Shown: in pieces, positions 6,357 through 9,842 of the stretch
How positions within the stretch are numbered: position 1 is the stretch's first letter
How the letters are laid out: each line of letters begins with the position of its first letter
Source: Rhizobiaceae bacterium
GTDB taxonomy: Bacteria; Pseudomonadota; Alphaproteobacteria; Rhizobiales; Rhizobiaceae
NCBI GenBank assembly: GCA_021648425.1
Contig: JAKISV010000108.1
Span: 1 to 9,842 of the forward strand
Direction of reading: 5' to 3'
DNA length: 9,842 nt
Notes under the pieces: generated by a model
Databases searched by the model: none
Told to the model about the DNA's origin: nothing
Seen by the model: only the letters and a program-made list of their open reading frames with translations
Made by a program: the position numbers and the translations under genes

Positions 6357-6908
6357 ATGAAAATAACCTGTTCCAGTTTTAAATGCTCATTGACACGCGA
6401 GGTCGAATTGCAGGACAGCCCGGCTTTGCAGGCATTTCAAAACAGCCCGGAACAATGGAAATATCAGGCAGTTGAGCCCGCAGAATTTTCCGATATGGAA
6501 CTGCGCACAAAACGCTATATGGAGCATCGCGGGAGTGATCCCCAGCGTTACCTCTGCGTTTATGTAGCGTTTGAAAAAACATCTGGAGAACTCATCGGCC
6601 AGGCCAGCCTGTCACGCTCCCATCCCGCAATAGCATCCCTGGGGTTTGGTGTGGCCAAACAACATTTCGCAAAAGGTTTTGGCACTGAAATAGCAAATGC
6701 AATCATTAAATTTGGTTTTGAAGATATCAAACTGAACAGGATTTCAGCCGATGTTGCTATCGAAAACAAAGCCTGTATCGCAGCATTAAAAAAGCTCAAA
6801 TTGCAAAAAGAAGGCGTTTCAAGGCAGTGCATCTGGGCGCAGGACAAATGGTGGGATGAGGCTCAACACGCAATACTACGCGAGGAATATTTCGGCTCCA
6901 TCCAATGA
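6357..6908 (+). CDS. GNAT N-acetyltransferase (RimJ/RimL-like)
   Basis: The product is 183 residues. It has the order of a RimJ/RimL-type acetyltransferase: an N-terminal arm with L-T-R-E-V-E-L-Q-D, a central strand with G-E-L-I-G-Q-A-S-L near 77-85, and the acetyl-CoA loop F-A-K-G-F-G-T-E near 103-110. There the usual Gln/Arg of the Q-x-x-G-x-G motif is Phe. It ends with an E-N-K-A-C-I-A-A-L-K-K-L motif, the usual N-x-x-S-x-x-x-x-x-K-x-G region. The acceptor (ribosomal protein, other protein N-terminus or small molecule) cannot be predicted. ATG 6357 gives the expected full-length fold. GGAG at 6352-6355 is unusually close to it, and GGGGAG lies about 13 bases upstream, so initiation may be weak. 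It converges with the MAPEG gene. Confidence 0.85.
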   Translation: MKITCSSFKCSLTREVELQDSPALQAFQNSPEQWKYQAVEPAEFSDMELRTKRYMEHRGSDPQRYLCVYVAFEKTSGELIGQASLSRSHPAIASLGFGVAKQHFAKGFGTEIANAIIKFGFEDIKLNRISADVAIENKACIAALKKLKLQKEGVSRQCIWAQDKWWDEAQHAILREEYFGSIQ

Positions 6909-7002
6909 ATTCTCCTCCCGGCGGTCTTGGCATCGGTTTGCTTTTCAAGCGTCTCCGGTCAGGTGGCGTTTCCCAGCAGGCTACCGATGGTTTCTGACTG
7001 AC

Positions 7003-7026
7003 TGGCTGGTTATAAATAATCAGCCA
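7003..7026. terminator. stem-loop between converging GNAT and MAPEG genes
   Basis: A 10-bp stem with one G-U pair joins TGGCTGGTTA (7003-7012) and TAATCAGCCA (7017-7026) around a 4-base loop. It begins 2 bp past the MAPEG stop codon and about 95 bp past the GNAT stop. No T-run follows on either strand, so it may be a bidirectional mRNA-end stem or a weak terminator rather than a canonical one. The stretch 6909-7002 shows nothing else I can support. Confidence 0.5.
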
Positions 7027-7028
7027 AA

Positions 7029-7418
7029 TTAGAGAATGAAAAGTAAAATATTGTGCAAGATAACGGCCCCAAAAGCTATAAATGTCAACGCTACCCCGAC
7101 AAATCTTCCCATTGGATCGTTCACGCTGAACGCCAGCGCATAACCATGTGCCAGTCGTCCCAGCATGAACAAAATTGCCATCGAACCAATAACCAGCGAG
7201 CGATCCGACTGATACTCTGCCAGTCCAATCATTATAACAAATAGTGGTGCATATTCAGCCAGATTTGCCTGCGCCCGCATTTTCCGCAAAAGCGGCACAT
7301 CACCGCCATCACCAAGCGACTTGCCCGCCACGCGGCGTTGCTTGATAACGGCCCAACTCAACACCAATAACCAAATTGAAATGCTACTTGCCAGGGCTGT
7401 GGTTATTGGAAGTTCCAT
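7029..7418 (-). CDS. MAPEG family membrane protein
   Basis: The product is 129 residues, a normal length for bacterial MAPEG proteins (membrane-associated proteins in eicosanoid and glutathione metabolism). Four hydrophobic segments lie at about 7-25, 57-70, 76-97 and 104-128. The family signature is present: R-K-M-R-A-Q-A-N-L-A-E-Y-A-P-L at 45-59 and G-R-L-A-H-G-Y-A at 87-94. Relatives are glutathione-dependent transferases or peroxidases, or proteins of unknown activity; glutathione use here is inferred from the family. No Shine-Dalgarno sequence is visible before ATG 7418. The stop of arsR lies only 7 bases upstream, so translation is probably coupled to arsR and the two form one operon. 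The gene is followed at once by the stem-loop at 7003-7026. Confidence 0.88.
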   Translation of the reverse strand: MELPITTALASSISIWLLVLSWAVIKQRRVAGKSLGDGGDVPLLRKMRAQANLAEYAPLFVIMIGLAEYQSDRSLVIGSMAILFMLGRLAHGYALAFSVNDPMGRFVGVALTFIAFGAVILHNILLFIL

Positions 7419-7425
7419 AGTTTTT

Positions 7426-7740
7426 TCAGGTCTTATCGTGAGGTGAATTGGTTTTGACCGGGCAGCAAATCTGCGTAAGTATATTGACTACTTCAACAAG
7501 GGCCTTGAGATTTGGTCGAACAATCGTCGTCCGCCCCAATACCTGCCGCTCAATTACTCCCCCATACTCAAGTTCTCGCAGATGATGGGACAATGTCGAA
7601 GGTGGCAGGCCTGTCACTTCAGATAGATCCCCGGTGCGCATGCCCTCATCAGCATTAGGCAATAGCGCCAATAGCACATCAACTCTCGAGCGATGTGATA
7701 GGGCAGAACAGATGCTGGAAATAGTTTCTGATTGGTTCAT
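7426..7740 (-). CDS. ArsR/SmtB-type winged-helix transcriptional regulator
   Basis: The product is 104 residues, typical for the family. It contains A-L-S-H-R-S-R-V-D-V-L-L (13-24), then the helix-turn-helix D-L-S-E-V-T-G-L-P-P-S-T-L-S-H-H-L-R-E-L (38-57), and a wing with V-I-E-R-Q-V-L-G-R-T-T-I-V-R-P (62-76). The C-terminal helix ends in I-C-C-P (91-94). Those two cysteines plus Cys11 could sense metals, reactive sulfur or redox state, but no standard arsenic-site pattern is evident, so the signal is unknown. A perfect 28-bp inverted repeat sits directly upstream over the promoter, so autorepression is likely. It overlaps no other gene and is co-oriented with the MAPEG gene 7 bases downstream, its obvious target. 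There is no Shine-Dalgarno sequence; a leaderless transcript is inferred. Confidence 0.92.
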   Translation of the reverse strand: MNQSETISSICSALSHRSRVDVLLALLPNADEGMRTGDLSEVTGLPPSTLSHHLRELEYGGVIERQVLGRTTIVRPNLKALVEVVNILTQICCPVKTNSPHDKT

Positions 7741-7742
7741 TT

Positions 7743-7770
7743 CAATTAAACTAATTTATTAGTTTAATTG
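7743..7770. promoter_or_regulatory. 12-4-12 perfect inverted repeat, probable ArsR operator
   Basis: CAATTAAACTAA (7743-7754) and TTAGTTTAATTG (7759-7770) are exact reverse complements around four bases. The size and position are right for an ArsR/SmtB dimer site. It spans the candidate -10 box and the whole spacer of the promoter at 7748-7776, so a bound repressor would block RNA polymerase. It ends only 2 bases before the arsR start codon. Confidence 0.85.
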
Positions 7771-7776
7771 GTTCAA
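7748..7776 (-). promoter_or_regulatory. candidate arsR-MAPEG promoter
   Basis: On the minus strand TTGAAC (7771-7776), a 17-base spacer and TAGTTT (7748-7753) resemble a sigma-70 promoter. Only 7 bases separate the -10 box from the ATG at 7740, which puts the predicted start point at or beside the start codon. That agrees with the absence of a ribosome-binding site. Confidence 0.5.
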
Positions 7777-7840
7777 CCCCGTATTCAAAAAAATTGTGAG
7801 ACTTTGGTGGTGGCAGTTCAGATTTATTAGCCCCACCCCC

Positions 7841-7874
7841 AAAACAACAACGGGCACCTCTCGGCGCCCGTCGT
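7841..7874 (-). terminator. intrinsic terminator of the DUF1344 gene
   Basis: A 12-bp stem with two G-U pairs on the minus strand joins ACGACGGGCGCC and GGTGCCCGTTGT around a GAGA loop, a GNRA tetraloop. A short T-rich stretch follows (TTTT at 7841-7844). It starts about 20 bp after the DUF1344 stop codon and isolates that gene from the arsR promoter region. Confidence 0.88.
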
Positions 7875-7893
7875 TCATTCTCATTATACCTGA

Positions 7894-8133
7894 CTACATC
7901 TTATCGATGGTGACAATCGTTTTGGTATCGTCATCAAAGTTGATTTTCACCGCTGTTCCAGCAGCGATGCCGTCAAGTGAAACCCCTTCGCCGATTTTAT
8001 ACTCGCTGCCGTCTTCAAGAACGACACTCATCGTTCCCATGTCGACACTTTGTACAGTGCCTTCAACTTCTCCGGCAAATGCCGCTCCGACAAAAGCGAT
8101 CGAGGCAACAAGTGTGGCAAGTAACATCCGCAT
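7894..8133 (-). CDS. DUF1344 family small exported protein
   Basis: The product is 79 residues. A short signal peptide (M-R-M, a hydrophobic core, A-A-F-A at 17-20) is followed by a mature domain of about 59 residues, G-E-V-E-G-T-V-Q-S-V-D and so on, with D-G-S-E-Y-K-I and A-G-T-A-V-K-I-N-F-D-D-D. That is the pattern of the DUF1344 family, common in rhizobia and relatives and of unknown function. The compact beta-rich, acidic character suggests a small periplasmic OB-like or barrel domain, but that is only inference. The ATG at 8133 has GGGAGA 6 bases upstream, a strong ribosome-binding site. A long hairpin lies just before it in the leader, and a good terminator follows the gene. It appears to be a single-gene transcription unit. 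Confidence 0.88.
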   Translation of the reverse strand: MRMLLATLVASIAFVGAAFAGEVEGTVQSVDMGTMSVVLEDGSEYKIGEGVSLDGIAAGTAVKINFDDDTKTIVTIDKM

Positions 8134-8152
8134 TGGTATTCTCCCTGTATTT

Positions 8153-8181
8153 GGCCGGTGACATAATTGTCATATCCGGCC
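8153..8181 (-). promoter_or_regulatory. 5'-leader hairpin or operator of the DUF1344 gene
   Basis: GGCCGGTGACA (8153-8163) pairs with TGTCA (8168-8172) and CCGGCC (8176-8181). This gives 11 base pairs with a 3-base bulge and a 4-base loop. It lies about 10 bases upstream of the GGGAGA ribosome-binding site. The inner TGACA-N4-TGTCA could equally be a dimeric regulator's operator. No T-run follows, so it is not a terminator. Confidence 0.5.
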
Positions 8182-8387
8182 GGGTTGAATTTCCGCCTTG
8201 CCGGATTATTCCAGACAATAGCGGTTCGACAAACCATTCCTCTGCGCCCCCTGTAAAGGGAGAGAAAAACAAGTTCGCCGACAACTGGAAGTTAGTACCC
8301 GTATTCAAGAATTTCAAATCAACTAATATTAAAATATATAACAATATCAATGACTTAATTTAAACATAGTGTATCTAATTCAGGCTT

Positions 8388-8552
8388 TTAGATGACAAAG
8401 TTCGGGCCATTTTGCGATTCCGTTGCAATCAGATTACCTATAGTAAGCGCTACTTGCCGAATAAAGGTTTTTACAATAATTCCCAGTAGAACAAATAAGG
8501 CAAATGGCCTGCTGACAAATTCCGTCATCAGCGCCATATTCACCCCTTCCAT
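8388..8552 (-). CDS. possible 54-residue single-span membrane protein
   Basis: On the minus strand, just upstream of and divergent from uvrB, an ORF encodes one hydrophobic stretch at about 17-29 (A-L-F-V-L-L-G-I-I-V). Basic residues follow (K28, R32), then an amphipathic segment and a polar tail. AAGGGG precedes ATG 8552, and GAAGGGG lies 5 bases before an internal ATG at 8537 (M-A-L-M-T-E-F), which may be the true start. The same DNA is also open on the + strand (8392-8574), so the ORF may be accidental. I do not recognise a family. It counts as real only if homologues with conserved hydrophobic residues exist. Confidence 0.35.
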   Translation of the reverse strand: MEGVNMALMTEFVSRPFALFVLLGIIVKTFIRQVALTIGNLIATESQNGPNFVI

Positions 8553-8554
8553 CT

Positions 8555-8569
8555 GTTCCCCTTTTGGTC
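8555..8569. promoter_or_regulatory. LexA-box-like motif upstream of uvrB
   Basis: GTTC (8555-8558), seven bases and GGTC (8566-8569) match the alphaproteobacterial SOS box GTTC-N7-GTTC at 7 of 8 fixed positions, 11 bp before the uvrB ATG. A position this close to the start would suit repression of a promoter giving a very short leader. With one mismatch it may be chance. Confidence 0.3.
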
Positions 8570-8580
8570 CATAAAACCCT

Positions 8581-9842
8581 ATGGCCTCTGACTCCAAAAA
8601 ACCCGCCGGCTTTGAAGAAACGCCCCAGCGTGAGCTGACGGGCGAACCGTTATCAGGTGATATTTCCGCCTGGGCGGATGAGATTGCCAAAACGCCCGAC
8701 AAAAAACCAAAGGCCAAATATAAAGGCTCAAAGCGTGGCGCTGATGGCAACGCCACCCCGGCAGAGCGCGTCGCCGGTGGTCTGATGCCAATTGCCGGGC
8801 TTGATGTCACTATTGAGGAGGCCGAAAGCCTGCTGGCAAAACAGGCCGACAAGGACAAGCTTAAAACCAAAAAGAAAACCGCTAAAAAAGACGCCAAAAA
8901 GGATGATGGTTCCATCCCCGCCCCGTTTGGCTATGACGGCGAAAAACTCACCGGCGTCACCGCCACCGTTGACGCCCTTTCCAAACTGATTTCCGAAGGC
9001 GACCCGTTAATCAAAAACGGCGAACAATGGGTCCCTCACCGCCCACCAAGACCGGACAAGGCCGAAGGCGGCATCCCCATCAAGGTTGTCTCCCCCTTCG
9101 AACCCAAAGGCGACCAGCCCACAGCAATCAGGGATTTGCTGGAAGGATTGGGACATACCCCAGGCAATACCACCCCCGGACAAAGTCCGGCTGAGCCGAC
9201 AGGCGAAGCGCGAGCTTTAGACGAGCGCACCCGCGCAGGCCCGGCGCAAGTCGGAACAGCCGTGAGCGAAAACAATGGCAAAGCCGACCGAGGCAATAGC
9301 CGAGGCGCGAGCCTGACGAGCGCGCCCGCGCAGGCCGGGGCAAAGCCCCGAACAGCCGTGAGCGAAAACAAACCCGAGCAGACGCAAGTCCTGCTCGGCG
9401 TTACCGGTTCGGGCAAGACCTTCACCATGGCGAAAGTCATCGAGGCCACCCAGCGCCCCGCACTTATACTTGCACCCAATAAAACACTGGCCGCCCAGCT
9501 TTACGGTGAGATGAAAAACTTCTTCCCCGACAATGCGGTGGAATATTTCGTCTCCTATTATGATTATTATCAGCCTGAGGCCTATGTGCCGCGCTCCGAC
9601 ACATTCATCGAAAAGGAAAGCTCGGTAAACGAACAGATCGACCGCATGCGCCACTCCGCCACCCGCTCCCTGCTCGAGCGCGATGATGTCATCATCGTCG
9701 CTTCCGTTTCCTGCATTTACGGCATCGGCTCGGTTGAAACTTACACCGCCATGACCTTCCAGATGAAGATCGGTGACAAGCTCGACCAGCGCGCGCTGTT
9801 GGCTGATCTGGTGGAAAAGCAATATAAGCGCAACGACCACGC
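8581..9842 (+). CDS. uvrB: UvrB, excinuclease ABC subunit B, 3' partial, with N-terminal extension and internal insertion
   Basis: UvrB is the damage-verifying helicase-like subunit of nucleotide excision repair, working with UvrA and UvrC. The first 420 residues are present and the gene leaves the window. Residues 1-165 are a Lys/Ala/Asp-rich extension with a conserved-looking block (T-A-T-V-D-A-L-S-K-L-I, 127-137). Such an extension is usual in rhizobial UvrB. S-P-F-E-P-K-G-D-Q-P-T-A-I (171-183) is the Q-like motif and G-V-T-G-S-G-K-T-F-T (273-282) Walker A. The beta-hairpin region follows: Y-Y-D-Y-Y-Q-P-E-A-Y-V-P (327-338) and S-S-V-N-E-Q-I-D-R-M-R. Between residues about 192 and 267 lies a low-complexity insertion not expected in UvrB, made of two GC-rich repeats (listed separately). 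ATG 8581 is the first possible start because TAA at 8572-8574 is in frame. No Shine-Dalgarno sequence is visible. Confidence 0.95.
   Translation, partial: MASDSKKPAGFEETPQRELTGEPLSGDISAWADEIAKTPDKKPKAKYKGSKRGADGNATPAERVAGGLMPIAGLDVTIEEAESLLAKQADKDKLKTKKKTAKKDAKKDDGSIPAPFGYDGEKLTGVTATVDALSKLISEGDPLIKNGEQWVPHRPPRPDKAEGGIPIKVVSPFEPKGDQPTAIRDLLEGLGHTPGNTTPGQSPAEPTGEARALDERTRAGPAQVGTAVSENNGKADRGNSRGASLTSAPAQAGAKPRTAVSENKPEQTQVLLGVTGSGKTFTMAKVIEATQRPALILAPNKTLAAQLYGEMKNFFPDNAVEYFVSYYDYYQPEAYVPRSDTFIEKESSVNEQIDRMRHSATRSLLERDDVIIVASVSCIYGIGSVETYTAMTFQMKIGDKLDQRALLADLVEKQYKRNDH
9157..9384 (+). repeat. in-frame repeat insertion inside uvrB (two tandem hairpin-forming copies)
   Basis: Copy A (about 9180-9275) and copy B (about 9278-9371) are diverged tandem repeats with an offset of 95-98 bases. 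They share G-A-C-G-A-G-C-G-C (9220/9315), C-C-G-C-G-C-A-G-G-C (9231/9326) and a near-identical end, GAACAGCCGTGAGCGAAAAC (9254/9350 onward). A one-base length difference inside the central hairpin changes the frame between copies. The first half is therefore read as D-E-R-T-R-A-G-P-A in A and as L-T-S-A-P-A-Q-A-G in B, while T-A-V-S-E-N is common to both. Each copy contains hairpins. The insertion adds about 76 residues and keeps uvrB open. Confidence 0.85.

Larger units (their letters stand above)
8182..8580. other. mainly non-coding stretch between DUF1344 and uvrB
   Basis: Apart from one doubtful small ORF on the minus strand (8388-8552), I see no convincing gene here. About 8290-8390 is markedly AT-rich and could carry the upstream promoter elements of the minus-strand genes. 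A one-mismatch alphaproteobacterial LexA-like motif lies near the right end (8555-8569). No clear terminator or RNA gene was found. Confidence 0.5.

Noticed and set aside
6931..6989. CATCGGT and ACCGATG inverted repeat after the GNAT gene
   Set aside because: Seven pairs separated by 45 bases with no supporting context is expected by chance.
8063..8350. 95-residue minus-strand frame upstream of and overlapping DUF1344
   Set aside because: It overlaps DUF1344 out of frame, has no ribosome-binding site and has an unconvincing composition beyond its hydrophobic first residues.
8392..8574. 60-residue + strand frame ending just before uvrB in the same frame
   Set aside because: It has a poor ribosome-binding site and no recognisable features, and it overlaps a somewhat better minus-strand candidate. 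It could also be a leader peptide, but nothing supports that.
8388..8915. 175-residue minus-strand frame running into uvrB
   Set aside because: Its N-terminal two thirds are antisense to the UvrB extension. Only the last 54 residues, outside uvrB, were kept as a doubtful small gene.
9180..9371. Considered whether the repeats in uvrB are a CRISPR array or minisatellite coding for a protein repeat
   Set aside because: There are only two copies without uniform spacers, so it is not CRISPR. The frame change between copies argues against a protein-level repeat.
9036..9840. Long minus-strand open frames opposite uvrB
   Set aside because: They are antisense to a clearly conserved UvrB sequence. 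Their length reflects codon bias and the GC-rich repeats.

Overview
The window looks like a stretch of chromosome from an alphaproteobacterium, most likely of the Hyphomicrobiales (rhizobial) type. The reasons are a UvrB with the long lysine-rich N-terminal extension typical of that order, a DUF1344 small exported protein, a MuiA-like DUF4140/DUF4139 protein and a TRAP dicarboxylate-type permease. There are no tRNA or rRNA genes, no CRISPR array, and no intact transposase or integrase. The organism assignment is inference from gene families only.

Layout, left to right. Positions 1-1054 hold the C-terminal part of a TRAP large permease (DctM) on the + strand. Positions 1080-2026 form a cassette-like segment. 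Two 22-base, individually palindromic copies (20/22 matching) lie in inverted orientation around a + strand gene for a three-pass membrane protein with a Popeye/cyclic-nucleotide-binding-like domain. Just inside the right-hand copy lies an approximately 75-80 bp broken fragment of a DUF4139 gene, a relic of the family whose intact member is at 3667-5343. Positions 2043-3553 hold three small minus-strand genes of unknown function: one membrane protein and two with signal peptides, one of them followed by a strong intrinsic terminator. Next come the MuiA-like gene and an alpha/beta hydrolase, both on the minus strand. The hydrolase diverges from a GNAT acetyltransferase (6357-6908). An ArsR-MAPEG operon (7740 to 7029, minus) has a perfect 12-4-12 operator covering its promoter. 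A DUF1344 exported protein (minus) follows, with a textbook terminator. An AT-rich, mostly non-coding stretch leads to uvrB (8581 to the window end, +), which is truncated by the window.

The most unusual signal is inside uvrB. About 76 extra residues separate the conserved F-E-P-x-G-D-Q-P motif from the Walker A loop. They are encoded by two diverged tandem copies of a roughly 96-bp, GC-rich, hairpin-forming repeat. The first half of the repeat is read in different frames in the two copies, so what is conserved is DNA rather than protein. The overall reading frame stays open. This behaves like a palindromic element that inserts into ORFs, the Rickettsia RPE type of behaviour, sitting in an essential region of a core DNA-repair helicase.

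A secondary theme is regulation. Several genes (the hydrolase, arsR and perhaps uvrB) lack a Shine-Dalgarno sequence. For the hydrolase and arsR, promoter-like boxes are placed so that transcription would start at or next to the start codon, suggesting leaderless mRNAs. All functional calls are made from sequence reading alone, without database searches.
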